Positions 24,770-32,940 of a stretch of DNA of 49,763 nt are shown here, piece by piece. The position numbers and the translations under genes were made by a program. The stretch's first letter is position 1, and each line of letters starts with the position of its first letter. The stretch comes from Solidesulfovibrio fructosivorans JJ] (GTDB taxonomy: Bacteria > Desulfobacterota > Desulfovibrionia > Desulfovibrionales > Desulfovibrionaceae). Under the pieces are notes generated by a model. That model was not told where the DNA came from and did not search any database. It saw nothing but the letters and a program-made list of their open reading frames with translations. Location of the stretch: positions 1 to 49,763 of the forward strand of contig NZ_AECZ01000029.1 in NCBI RefSeq assembly GCF_000179555.1, written 5' to 3'.

Positions 24770-26664
24770 CACACACCCCCTTCCCGGCCGCGTCCGCACA
24801 CCGGCAGGCGCATCTCCACCCGTGTACCCGCCCCCGGCCCGGAAGCAAAGACCAGCCGGCCGCCGTGCTCCTCGACGATGTTGGAGGAGACCGAAAGCCC
24901 GAGTCCCGTGCCGCCGGTTTCGCGCTTGGTGGTGAAAAACGGATCCATGATCTTGGAGAGGATCTCCGGCGCGATGCCCGAGCCGGCATCCGTCACCCGC
25001 ACCACCACCGAGGCGTCCTCGGGATCGGCCAGGGTCTCCACGCGGATGGCCTGATCCCGGCGGGTCAGGGCCTCGCAGGCGTTGACCAGCAGGTTTATGA
25101 CCACCTGGGACAGCTTTTGGGGATTGGCCGTCACGGCCGGCAGGCCCTCGGCCAGGGACACAGTGAAGCGGTTGGTGCTCTTGGCCACGAGGTTGTCGAC
25201 CAGTTGCAGGGAATTGCGCACCACGTCGCTTATGTCGATGTCCCATTTGAAATCGTCCGGGGCGCGGCGCGAAAAATTCTTGAGGCTCCCGACGATGCCC
25301 CGGATGCGGGTGGCCCCTTCGTACATCCGGGCGAGCAGGTCCGGGAGCATGTCCCGCAGTTCGGAATATTCCAGCCCCCCGGCCACGAAGTCCCCGTTTT
25401 CCCGGTAATAGGCTTCGAGGATGGGGGTGATGTCCTCCCAGATTTCCTGCAGCATGGGGAGGTTCAGGGTCATGAAGCTGTTGGGGTTGTTGATCTCGTG
25501 GGCCATGCCGGCGACCAGCACGCCAAGGGAGACCATCTTGTCGGCCTGAATGAGCTGCTGCTGTTTTTCCTTGGCCGCCCTGTCGGCCAGCACCCGCTCG
25601 GTGATGTCGCGCACGGCCAGCACCCGGGCCGCCCCGCCCTGGTAGGCGATGTCGCGCTCGCGCACCTCGCAGGTGCGCTCCCGGCCGTCCGGACCGACGA
25701 ACCGGGCCAGGCAGGCGTCCGCGCCGGCCGCGTCGTCGCAGGGGACGTCCTCCTCGCGGTCGGTGGGGGCAAGGAGCGTTTCCACCTCCCGGCCGATAAG
25801 CGTGGCCGGAACCTGCCCGAACATGGCGCAGCCGGCCTTGTTGGCGTCGACGATGGTTCCGCCCTGATGGATGAAAATGCCTTCGAAGGTGGCTTCCGAA
25901 AGCTGGCGAAAGCGCTCCTCGCTTTCGCGCAGGGCCTGTTCGGCCCGGCGGCGCAGTTCGATGGCCTGGGCCTGGAGATAGTTCTTCTCGGCCAGGCTGG
26001 AAATCTGGTGGGCGATCAGGCAAAGCGCCCGGCACACGGTCAGAAACTGCTCGCGGGTCATGACCGGCACTTCGGCCAGAGCGTCCATGTAATGCGCCTC
26101 GTCGGCCCCGATCTCGGCCGCGTAGGCCCTGGCCCGGCCCTCGTCGCCGGTTTCGATGCGCACCTGCCCCACCACCCAGTTGGCCACGTGGCGGTCGCCG
26201 GCGTAGATGCTCGTGCCGCCGTCCCACAGCCCGCTGCTCAGGCACGGCCGCATGATCGGCTCCAGGGGATCGGTGGAGCCGAAGGAGGCGTCGGAACGGA
26301 TGCAGTTGGAAAGCCCCTTGGGCGTACGGCGCACCACCTCGCGGCACAGGCGGCAAAAGCGGCTCGGCCGGGTGAGAGGCCGGCCTTCGGTATCGGTGAT
26401 GATGGAGGCGACGTTGGTGGCCGCGGCAAAGGCGTCCTGGATTTCCTGGATCGCCTCCACGTTGAAGATGTCCCGAAAGGTGAGCGTGTCGCCCCTGCCG
26501 TCCGTGCCGGGCCAGCGAAAACCCGGACGCGGCGGATCGCCCAGGGGATAGAGCCCGCTGTCCGCCTCCAATTCGCGGATACGGTCGCGCAGGCTTTCAA
26601 GTTCCCGCAGCAGGATCACTTGCCCCGGTCGCTGGGGCCGCGCCGTCTGTTCCCCCGATTCCAT
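24769..26664 (-). CDS. PocR-domain/PAS sensor histidine kinase (631 aa)
   Basis: No membrane segment, so a cytoplasmic sensor. Residues about 62-220 form a PocR domain: FCRLCREVVRRTPKGLSNCIRSDASFG and RPCLSSGLWDGGTSIYAGDRHVANWVVGQVR carry the conserved Cys set of the domain first described in PocR, the propanediol/glycerol regulator of the cob-pdu genes. A coiled stretch (240-262) leads to a PAS domain (about 263-375). The H box GMAHEINNPNSFM is at about 390, followed by N box LLVNACEAL, G1 DAGSGIAP and G2 GGTGLGLS. ATG at 26664 with CGGAGGA upstream. Divergent from the GlcG/diol-dehydratase operon, so a diol such as glycerol or propane-1,2-diol is the likely cue. Confidence 0.92.
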   Translation of the reverse strand: MESGEQTARPQRPGQVILLRELESLRDRIRELEADSGLYPLGDPPRPGFRWPGTDGRGDTLTFRDIFNVEAIQEIQDAFAAATNVASIITDTEGRPLTRPSRFCRLCREVVRRTPKGLSNCIRSDASFGSTDPLEPIMRPCLSSGLWDGGTSIYAGDRHVANWVVGQVRIETGDEGRARAYAAEIGADEAHYMDALAEVPVMTREQFLTVCRALCLIAHQISSLAEKNYLQAQAIELRRRAEQALRESEERFRQLSEATFEGIFIHQGGTIVDANKAGCAMFGQVPATLIGREVETLLAPTDREEDVPCDDAAGADACLARFVGPDGRERTCEVRERDIAYQGGAARVLAVRDITERVLADRAAKEKQQQLIQADKMVSLGVLVAGMAHEINNPNSFMTLNLPMLQEIWEDITPILEAYYRENGDFVAGGLEYSELRDMLPDLLARMYEGATRIRGIVGSLKNFSRRAPDDFKWDIDISDVVRNSLQLVDNLVAKSTNRFTVSLAEGLPAVTANPQKLSQVVINLLVNACEALTRRDQAIRVETLADPEDASVVVRVTDAGSGIAPEILSKIMDPFFTTKRETGGTGLGLSVSSNIVEEHGGRLVFASGPGAGTRVEMRLPVCGRGREGGV

Positions 26665-26862
26665 GAGCCGTCTTCCTCCGCTGGATCGTTGACGCCGCCC
26701 TTTTCGGGCCACCTGCCGACGCTTTTTCTCTAAGCATGAAACGGGCCAGCGTCACCCGTCCCCCAGGCGCTCCGGCCGGCCGTTTTCCGGCCCGATTCAA
26801 GCGCCAGAGCCCGTCTTTTCCCGCCTGTCCGGGCCATGCCGCCCGGTCGCGCAACCGGCGCT

Positions 26863-26966
26863 GACAACCTGGCGCATTTGGCGACAACCTGTGTTGACAG
26901 CCGTAACCGCCTCTTTTGCCAGTCTTTCGCTCGCTGGTCCGCGTTTCCCCGGCCTATCTTGTCAAC
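26863..26966 (+). promoter_or_regulatory. candidate upstream activator sites for the sigma-54 promoter
   Basis: The 9-base word GACAACCTG occurs at 26863-26871 and again at 26883-26891, exactly 20 bp (two helical turns) apart. GTTGAC at 26893-26898 is matched by GTCAAC at 26961-26966. They lie 80-180 bp upstream of the sigma-54 element, the usual distance for enhancer-binding regulators. Assignment to the adjacent response regulator is inference. Confidence 0.5.
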
Positions 26967-27042
26967 CCACGTTGCCTCGCGCAACCGCAAACGCTTCATG
27001 ACCGGCCGGATACAGCGCCTAACCGTTGTCGATACACGACTT

Positions 27043-27058
27043 TTGGCGGATGGAACGC
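27043..27058 (+). promoter_or_regulatory. candidate sigma-54 promoter of the glycyl-radical operon
   Basis: TTGGC then ACGCC with GG (27045-27046) and GC (27057-27058) exactly 10 bases apart, as required for -24/-12 promoters; the -24 half is good (TTGGC) and the -12 half weaker (ACGC for TTGC). Predicted start near 27070, 30 bases before the GlcG-like ATG. The divergent sigma-54 regulator and upstream repeats support it. Confidence 0.55.
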
Positions 27059-27099
27059 CATTTGAACTTCCCCCCGAACACCATAAGGAGAGACACCCC

Positions 27100-27498
27100 A
27101 TGCCCGTCACCCTCGAAACCGCCCGCCGCCTGATCGAGGCGGCCAAGGAAAAAGCCCTGTCCCTCGGCGTGCCCATGGTCGTGGCCGTGGTCGACGCCGG
27201 CGGCAACCTCGTGGCCCTGGACCGCCAGGACGACGCCCTACTCGTCAGCATCGAACTGGCCCGAGACAAGGCCTACTCGGCCGTGGCCGTCAAGACCGAC
27301 ACCGCCACCATCGGCCGACTCGCCCAGCCCGGGGCGGAACTCTTCGGACTCGGCCGGGCCTCGGGCGGGCGCATCGTCACCTTCGGCGGCGGCCTGCCCC
27401 TTGTGGAAAACGACAAGGTCGTCGGCGGCATCGGCGTCAGCGGCGGTTCCGTGGCCGAGGATACGGCCTGCGCCACCGCCGGGCAAAAAGCGTTTTAG
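27100..27498 (+). CDS. GlcG/HbpS-family (DUF336) protein (132 aa)
   Basis: A small alpha/beta protein of the GlcG/HbpS family, also found as the C-terminal domain of PduO. Seen: ARRLIEAAKEKALSLGVPMVVAVVDAGGNLVALDRQDDA, SIELARDKAYSAVAVKT, and the C-terminal VENDKVVGGIGVSGGSVAEDTACATAG, all diagnostic. Members bind heme, cobamide or small ligands; none of these can be chosen from sequence. AAGGAG lies 10 bases before ATG 27100; longer upstream frames run through the promoter. First gene of the operon, 60 bases ahead of the dehydratase gene, which suggests a job in diol or aldehyde metabolism. Confidence 0.9.
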   Translation: MPVTLETARRLIEAAKEKALSLGVPMVVAVVDAGGNLVALDRQDDALLVSIELARDKAYSAVAVKTDTATIGRLAQPGAELFGLGRASGGRIVTFGGGLPLVENDKVVGGIGVSGGSVAEDTACATAGQKAF

Positions 27499-27558
27499 CG
27501 GCTCAAGCAACCCAGCGGCCAGCCGGCCGCTTCATACACACCATTCCCGGAGGAACCC

Positions 27559-29985
27559 ATGTCCCAGCAACAGGTCACCACAGCCCGCAAGGCCCCCGCG
27601 CACCCCACGTTGACCATGCCCGAAGCCCATGGCCCGACGGAACGCATCGAAAAAGCCCTGGAACGCTTCGTCGCCACCGAACCGGCCATCTGCCCCGAAC
27701 GCGCCGTGCTCATCACCGAGTCCTACAAGGAAACCGAAGCCCTGCCCATGGTCCTGCGCCGGGCCAAGGCTCTGGAAAAGATCCTGGCCAACATGTCCAT
27801 CTTCATCCAGGACGGGGAGCTTCTCGTCGGCAACCAGGCCGGCAAGCCCAGAAGCGCCCCCATCTTCCCGGAATTCTCCTGCAAATGGGTCGCATCCGAA
27901 CTCGACCGGCTGGAAAAGCGCACCGCCGACGTGTTCCGCATCTCCGAGGACACCAAGGCCCAGCTGCGCCAGGCCTTCGCCTATTGGGACGGCAAGACCA
28001 CCAACGAATTCGCCGCCGCCATGATGCCGCCCGAAGCCCTGGAAGCCCACAACGACGTGGTCTACACCGTGGGCAACTACTTCTATAACGGTGTCGGGCA
28101 CATCTCCGTGGACTACGCCAAGGCCATCGGCCAGGGCCTCAATAGCGTCATCGCCGCCGCCAAGAAGGCCATGGCCGCCCTGGATTACGCCGACGCCGGA
28201 CAGCTGAAAAAATACCACTTCCTTGAAGCGGTGATCATCGCCAACAAGGCCGTCATCGCCTTTGCCGGCCGCTTCGCCGAGCTGGCCGAAAAACTCGCCG
28301 CCACCTGCGACGATCCGTTGCGGGCCGACGAGCTCAAGGAAATCGCCCGGATCTGCCGCAAGGTGCCGGCCAACCCCGCCGAGACCTTCCACGAGGCCCT
28401 GCAAGCCTTCTGGTTCGTCCATCTGGTCATCCAGATCGAATCCAACGGCCATTCCATCTCGCCCATGCGCTTCGACCAGTACATGTATCCCTACTACGCC
28501 CGCGAAAAGCAGCGCCTGCTGCCGGAAAAGGCCCAGGAACTCCTGGACCAGCTGTGGATCAAGTTTTCCGAGCTCAACAAGGTGCGCGACGAGACCTCGA
28601 CCATGGCCTTCGCCGGCTACCCCATGTTCATGAACCTGATCGTGGGCGGGCAAAAGCGCGACGGCACCGACGCCACCAACGACCTGTCCTTCATGTGCCT
28701 GCAGGCCGCGGCCAACACCAGGCTCTACGCCCCGTCGCTGTCCATCCGCATCCACGAGGGCACCCCGGCGGCGCTCTACCGCAAGGCGGCGGAGATCTCC
28801 CGCATGGGCATGGGCTACCCGGCCTACTACAACGACCGGGTCATCATCCCGGCCCTGCTCGCCCGGGGACTGGCCCGCGAGGACGCCCGCGACTACGGCA
28901 TCATCGGTTGCGTGGAACCGCAGGTCGGCGGCAAGACCGAGGGCTGGCACGACGCCGCCTTCTTCAACATGGGCAAGGTGGTGGAGCTGACCTTAAACGA
29001 CGGCGTGGACCAGCGCACGGGCAAACAGATCGGCCCCATGACCGGCAGCTTGGAGACGTTTAGGACCTTCGACGACGTCATGGCCGCCTACAAGGCCCAG
29101 ACCGCCTACTTCGTGCGGCTGATGGCCTCGGCGGACAACGCCGTGGACATGGCCCACGCCATGCGCTGCCCCCTGCCGTTCCTCTCCTCCCTGGTCGACG
29201 ACTGCATCGCCTCGGGCAAATCGCTCCAGGAAGGCGGCGCGCACTACAACTTCACCGGTCCCCAGGGCGTGGGCGTGGCCAATGCCGGCGACAGCCTGAC
29301 CGCCATCAAGAAGCTGGTCTTCGACGACAAGGCGCTCACCATGGCCGAACTGCGCGAACTGCTGGCCACGAACTTCGAAGGCCATGAGGACCTGCGCCAG
29401 ATGCTGCTCAACCGCGCGCCCAAGTACGGCAACGACGACGACTACGCCGACGCCCTGGCCCACGACGCGGCGCTCGTCTACTGCGAAGAGGTCAACCGCT
29501 ACGAAAACCCGCGCGGCGGCAAGTTCCAGCCCGGGCTCTACCCGGCCTCGGCCAACGTGCCCCTGGGGTCGGTGGTGGCCGCCACCCCCGACGGCCGCAA
29601 GGCCTGGACGCCGCTGGCCGACGGCGTGTCGCCCATCTCCGGCTGCGACACCTGCGGCCCCACGGCTTCGGTGCTGTCCGTGGCCAAGCTGGACCACGAG
29701 ATCGCCTCCAACGGCACGCTCCTGAACCAGAAGTTCCACCCTTCGGCCCTGGAAGGCGACACCGGCCTCGACAACCTCAAGGCCGTGACCGAAACCTACT
29801 TCCAAAACGGCGGCTTCCACGTCCAATACAACGTGATCAGCCGCGAAACCCTGCTCGACGCCCAGGCCAATCCCGACGCCTACAAGGGGCTCGTGGTGCG
29901 CGTGGCCGGCTACAGCGCCTTCTTCACGGCCCTCGACAAGTCGCTCCAAAACGACATCATCGCCCGTACCGAGCAGACTTTTTAG
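27559..29985 (+). CDS. glycyl-radical enzyme, B12-independent diol (glycerol/propanediol) dehydratase type (808 aa)
   Basis: A pyruvate-formate-lyase-like radical enzyme. The glycyl radical site is G784 in RVAGYSAFF near the C-terminus; the thiyl cysteine is C451 in GCVEPQ with catalytic E453. Active-site residues of the Clostridium butyricum glycerol dehydratase are all present with a shift of 17-18: N173 (VGNYFYNG), H181 (GVGHISVDY), H298-S299 (SNGHSISP) and H464-D465 (TEGWHDAAFF). Choline lyase and isethionate lyase differ at the H181 position. Expected reaction: glycerol to 3-hydroxypropionaldehyde or propane-1,2-diol to propanal, plus water. CGGAGG precedes the ATG. Operon with GlcG upstream and activase downstream. 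No microcompartment shell, aldehyde dehydrogenase or propanediol dehydrogenase is in the window. Confidence 0.9.
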   Translation: MSQQQVTTARKAPAHPTLTMPEAHGPTERIEKALERFVATEPAICPERAVLITESYKETEALPMVLRRAKALEKILANMSIFIQDGELLVGNQAGKPRSAPIFPEFSCKWVASELDRLEKRTADVFRISEDTKAQLRQAFAYWDGKTTNEFAAAMMPPEALEAHNDVVYTVGNYFYNGVGHISVDYAKAIGQGLNSVIAAAKKAMAALDYADAGQLKKYHFLEAVIIANKAVIAFAGRFAELAEKLAATCDDPLRADELKEIARICRKVPANPAETFHEALQAFWFVHLVIQIESNGHSISPMRFDQYMYPYYAREKQRLLPEKAQELLDQLWIKFSELNKVRDETSTMAFAGYPMFMNLIVGGQKRDGTDATNDLSFMCLQAAANTRLYAPSLSIRIHEGTPAALYRKAAEISRMGMGYPAYYNDRVIIPALLARGLAREDARDYGIIGCVEPQVGGKTEGWHDAAFFNMGKVVELTLNDGVDQRTGKQIGPMTGSLETFRTFDDVMAAYKAQTAYFVRLMASADNAVDMAHAMRCPLPFLSSLVDDCIASGKSLQEGGAHYNFTGPQGVGVANAGDSLTAIKKLVFDDKALTMAELRELLATNFEGHEDLRQMLLNRAPKYGNDDDYADALAHDAALVYCEEVNRYENPRGGKFQPGLYPASANVPLGSVVAATPDGRKAWTPLADGVSPISGCDTCGPTASVLSVAKLDHEIASNGTLLNQKFHPSALEGDTGLDNLKAVTETYFQNGGFHVQYNVISRETLLDAQANPDAYKGLVVRVAGYSAFFTALDKSLQNDIIARTEQTF

Positions 29986-30000
29986 GGGAGAAGAGAGGAG

Positions 30001-30168
30001 CCGGGGGGAAACCTTTCTGAAGAAAGGTTTTCCCCCCGGGCCCCCTTTCCAAAGACTTTTATAATAACAGCTGGATGTGAGCGGTGGAGCTCGTATAACG
30101 GTAAAAACTTTAGGAAGGGGAGAGCGCGAGAGGGGAGAACCCTTCCTTGAAAGGGTTTCCTCTCTCGC
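30001..30168 (+). repeat. composite B-A repeat, full copy, between dehydratase and activase
   Basis: B hairpin 30001-30038 (CCGGGGGGAAACCTTTC, TGAA loop, complement with one extra T), CCCCCTTTCCAAAGACTTTTA, variable centre, AACGGTAAAAACTTTAGGAA, GGGGAGAGC, A hairpin 30126-30168. It starts 15 bases after the dehydratase stop and ends 31 bases before the activase ATG, so it is an in-operon insertion in the same relative orientation as at livJ/livH. Confidence 0.88.
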
Positions 30169-30199
30169 ATCCTCCCCCTCCTTTTCCAAAGGTTCGCGC

Positions 30200-31162
30200 A
30201 TGAATTGGAAGCAGCGACAGCATTCGTTCAGCCTGGCCGACCGCGACCGTCCCGGTCCCACGGGCCTTGTTTTCGACATCCAGCGTTTCGCCGTGCACGA
30301 CGGCGGCGGCATCCGCACCCTGGTTTTCCTCAAGGGCTGTCCACTGCGCTGCCGGTGGTGCCAGAACCCCGAATCCATGAATCCGGCCCCGGAGATCATG
30401 CGCATCGCCCACACCTGCATTTCCTGCGTGAAGTGCATGGCGCTTTGCCCGCGACAGGCCATCCGTTTCGCCGCAAACGGAACGGTGGTCATCGACCGCG
30501 AGGCCTGCGACCTGTGCGGGGAGTGCGTGGCCACCTGCTACGCCGGTTCCATGACCATCGTCGGCCGCTACCTGACGCCCGGGGAAGTCCTGGACGAGGT
30601 GTGCCGGGACGCGAAGTTCTACACCGTCTCCGGCGGCGGGGTGACCTTTTCCGGCGGCGAGCCGACCTTGCAGCTCGATTTCCTGCGCGCCTGTCTGCGC
30701 GAGGCCAAGGCCCGGGGGCTGCACACCGCCATCGAGACCTGCGGCCACGCGCCCTGGACCTCGTTTGCCGGCCTGCTCGGCGACGTGGATCTCTTTTTGT
30801 GCGACATCAAGCACATGGACGGCGCGCGCCACCGCGAGCTGACCGGGGTGTCCAACGAACGCATTCTGGAGAACATCGAACGCCTGAGCCAGGCCGGGGC
30901 GGCGGTGCGCCTGCGCCTGCCGCTTATCCCCGGGGCCAACGACAGCGAAGCCAACGTCACGGCCACGGCCCGCTTCGCCGCCGGCCTGCCGCATTTGCGG
31001 GGCTTCGACATCCTGCCCTACCACCGCCTGGGGGAATCCAAGTGGCGCCAACTCGACCGGCCCTATCCCATGACCGGCGTCGCGCCGCACACCCGTGCGG
31101 AAGTGCTGGCCCGGGCCGCCCTGGCCGGGGAGTACGTGGCCACGGTCGGCATCGGCGGCTAG
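30200..31162 (+). CDS. glycyl-radical enzyme activating protein, radical SAM (320 aa)
   Basis: Uses S-adenosylmethionine and a [4Fe-4S] cluster to abstract hydrogen from the glycine of its partner. The radical SAM motif is the variant C-x3-C-x2-C in KGCPLRCRWCQNPES. An inserted ferredoxin-like domain has two further cluster motifs, CISCVKCMALCPRQAI and CDLCGECVATCYAGSM, as in activases of glycerol dehydratase and choline lyase. Later: SGGGVTFSGGEPTLQ, the SAM-binding GGE motif. Length typical of this three-cluster group. ATG at 30200; the ribosome site is weak (AAAGG), which together with the upstream hairpins predicts low expression relative to the enzyme, as needed for a catalyst of activation. 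Confidence 0.93.
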   Translation: MNWKQRQHSFSLADRDRPGPTGLVFDIQRFAVHDGGGIRTLVFLKGCPLRCRWCQNPESMNPAPEIMRIAHTCISCVKCMALCPRQAIRFAANGTVVIDREACDLCGECVATCYAGSMTIVGRYLTPGEVLDEVCRDAKFYTVSGGGVTFSGGEPTLQLDFLRACLREAKARGLHTAIETCGHAPWTSFAGLLGDVDLFLCDIKHMDGARHRELTGVSNERILENIERLSQAGAAVRLRLPLIPGANDSEANVTATARFAAGLPHLRGFDILPYHRLGESKWRQLDRPYPMTGVAPHTRAEVLARAALAGEYVATVGIGG

Positions 31163-31212
31163 GCCGCCCCGGGATGCGGGGCAGACGCGCGTTCCGGCCT
31201 GGGGACGCGCCG

Positions 31213-32064
31213 TCAGGCCGAGGCCAGGTATTGCGTCCACAGCACCCGGCGGAAATCCCTGGTGCCGGCGTAGTGGTGGAAGCGGCCGACGAAGGCGGCC
31301 CGTTCGTTGTAGAGCGCGCCCTTCCAGCCGGTATGCGGCGTGTGGAGCAGGTCGATACCGCCGATCATGTGCTGGCGGGCGGCCAGCTCCTCCAGGCCGA
31401 GGACGGCGGCGTTTCGCAGCATGTCGTAGAGGAGCAGAAAGGTCGTGGTGCGCCCGTCGCCGGCGTGGCAGTGGAAATGGAGCCAGGTGCCTGGGGGCAG
31501 TTCCCGGACGAAGCGGATGAAGCGGTCCACGTCCGCGTCGGACGGCCGCGAGTGGTCGCGCACGGCGATGCGAAACGTTCCCAGCCCAAGTCCGCAAAGC
31601 GCTTCCTGCTCGCTTCGCGCCCGGTCGTAGGCGACCTCCTCCACCCGGACCTCGGCCAAGGCGCCGTCCGGGTCCTTGGAAATGACCCGCGACACCGCCG
31701 CCTCGCCGCAGGGGGGCAGATCGCCGATGCGGGTCTCCTCGTCGCATTCCACCGCTTGCAGGGATTTGCCGTCATTGGCCCAGTTCCTGAGCCCGTACCA
31801 GCTGACCGGATGTTCGCCGAGCAGGGCGTGGGATTCCTGGCGCAGGTCCACCACCGTGACCTCGGGAGCCAGCCCCTTGATGGTCGTGGCCATCTCGGAC
31901 GACGAGGGTTGTTCGCTGCCCGAGGCGCGCAGTTCCGCCAAGCCCTGGCGCGAGGGCGGTGTGGTCGTGATGGGGACGGCCCAGGGGCCGGCCAGGCTGC
32001 GAAAGTGGCTGGGCAGCCCTTGTTCCCGGATGGAATCGAAAATCAGGGTCGGATCGCTTTCCAT
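31213..32064 (-). CDS. PTP-like inositol-polyphosphate phosphatase (phytase-like), 283 aa
   Basis: A cysteine-based phosphatase of the PTP-like phytase group. The P-loop HFHCHAGDGRTTTF contains HC-x5-R followed by TT, as in Selenomonas PhyA (HCEAGVGRTT). The upstream VVDLRQESHALLGEHPVSWYGLRNWAN also matches that group. The general-acid loop probably lies in the region before residue 170. Relatives usually have a signal peptide; here MESDPTLIFDSIREQGLPS is not one, so the protein looks cytoplasmic or the start is wrong. No strong ribosome site before ATG 32064. Neighbours give no clue. Substrate (myo-inositol phosphates) is inferred from the family. Confidence 0.82.
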   Translation of the reverse strand: MESDPTLIFDSIREQGLPSHFRSLAGPWAVPITTTPPSRQGLAELRASGSEQPSSSEMATTIKGLAPEVTVVDLRQESHALLGEHPVSWYGLRNWANDGKSLQAVECDEETRIGDLPPCGEAAVSRVISKDPDGALAEVRVEEVAYDRARSEQEALCGLGLGTFRIAVRDHSRPSDADVDRFIRFVRELPPGTWLHFHCHAGDGRTTTFLLLYDMLRNAAVLGLEELAARQHMIGGIDLLHTPHTGWKGALYNERAAFVGRFHHYAGTRDFRRVLWTQYLASA

Positions 32065-32121
32065 GCTCTGTCCGATGCCCGACGCCTTCCGAGCCGTCTT
32101 CCGGCCGGCGCGGTGCGTGTT

Positions 32122-32595
32122 TCAGGCGAGCAGCGGCGCGCGGACGGCCCCGAGCACCCGCAGGGCGTCCTCGGGCGCAAGCCGCACCATCTCCCCCCGC
32201 TGGCCCGCGTTGGTCACCACGGAGGCTTCGGTAAAAACGGCCTCTTCCATGGCGGTGGGGACTTTCTTGCGCATGCCGAAGGGGCTTATGCCGCCCACAT
32301 GGTAGCCGGTCACCCGTTCGGCCTCGGCCGGGGGCAGCATCTTGGCCGACTTGCCGCCAAAGGCGGCCGCCACCCGTTTCATGCTGAGCTCCCCGTCGGA
32401 CGGCACCACGGCGCAGGCCGGTTTGCCGTCGACGGACACCATGAGGGTCTTGAGCACCCGCGAGGCGTCTTCGCCGATGGCCGCGGCGGCGTGCAGGCCG
32501 ATGTGATGGGAGTCGGCCTCGTAGGCATAACGCACGGTGGTAAAGGGGACGCCGGCCTGGCTAAGGACGACGGTAGCCCGGGTTTTCTGCGCCAT
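32122..32595 (-). CDS. ybaK: YbaK/EbsC aminoacyl-tRNA deacylase (157 aa)
   Basis: Hydrolyses misacylated Cys-tRNA(Pro) in trans. Seen: HHIGLHAAAAIGEDASRVLKTLMVSVDGKPACAVVPSDGELSMKRVAAAFGGKSAKML, with the conserved Lys in VLKTLM, and TGYHVGGISPFGMRKKVPTAMEE, the YbaK signature GGISPLG region. Normal length. ATG at 32595. Stands 57 bases from the phytase-like gene start on the same strand; the two could be co-transcribed. Confidence 0.93.
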   Translation of the reverse strand: MAQKTRATVVLSQAGVPFTTVRYAYEADSHHIGLHAAAAIGEDASRVLKTLMVSVDGKPACAVVPSDGELSMKRVAAAFGGKSAKMLPPAEAERVTGYHVGGISPFGMRKKVPTAMEEAVFTEASVVTNAGQRGEMVRLAPEDALRVLGAVRAPLLA

Positions 32596-32736
32596 ATCCC
32601 GCCAAATTCCTTTTTGTTCTGGCAGGGCAGATAAAAAACCGGGCTGGCGGCGTCAAGTTCGGCCGCCCGGGCGCGGCGGATGGAGGGACTTGGCCGGAGG
32701 GACCCTGGCGTGCGGCCCCTCCGGTTTCGCGGCGCG

Positions 32737-32940
32737 TCAGGCCTTGGCCGATACCGACAGGCGCGAGCGCAGCTTTCGTTCGGCCTCGAGGGCCTGTTCG
32801 ACAAACGCCCTGTCGTCGAACCGTTCGCCAAGGGAGGATTCGACCTTGGACAGCTGACGATCGATCCTCCGGGTGTAGCCTGAACCGATATTCATAATAA
32901 AAACAATGGATAGTACCGTGATGGCGATATTCTTCCTCAT
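32737..32940 (-). CDS. small single-pass membrane protein (67 aa)
   Basis: MRKNIAITVLSIVFIMNIGSG forms a signal anchor or signal peptide, followed by a charged helical tail (RRIDRQLSKVESSLGERFDDRAFVEQALEAERKLRSR) likely to be coiled-coil-like. GAGGGAG lies nine bases before ATG 32940, which supports this start over longer upstream frames. Not a family I recognise. Its codons up to the anchor are AT-rich relative to neighbours. Confidence 0.65.
   Translation of the reverse strand: MRKNIAITVLSIVFIMNIGSGYTRRIDRQLSKVESSLGERFDDRAFVEQALEAERKLRSRLSVSAKA

Noticed and set aside
23255-26356. A single long kinase-regulator fusion on the minus strand
   Set aside because: The extra N-terminal part of that frame is an out-of-frame, Arg/Gly/Pro-rich reading of the kinase gene; the kinase and regulator are separate genes that overlap by one base.
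26871-26884. TGGCGCATTTGGCGA as a sigma-54 promoter
   Set aside because: Spacing between GG and GC is 8, not 10 bases, and it is too far from the gene; the element at 27043 fits better.
27559-29985. Isethionate sulfite-lyase or choline lyase assignment
   Set aside because: His at position 181 and the H-D pair at 464-465 match diol dehydratases; no sulfonate or choline transport or aldehyde dehydrogenase genes are adjacent.
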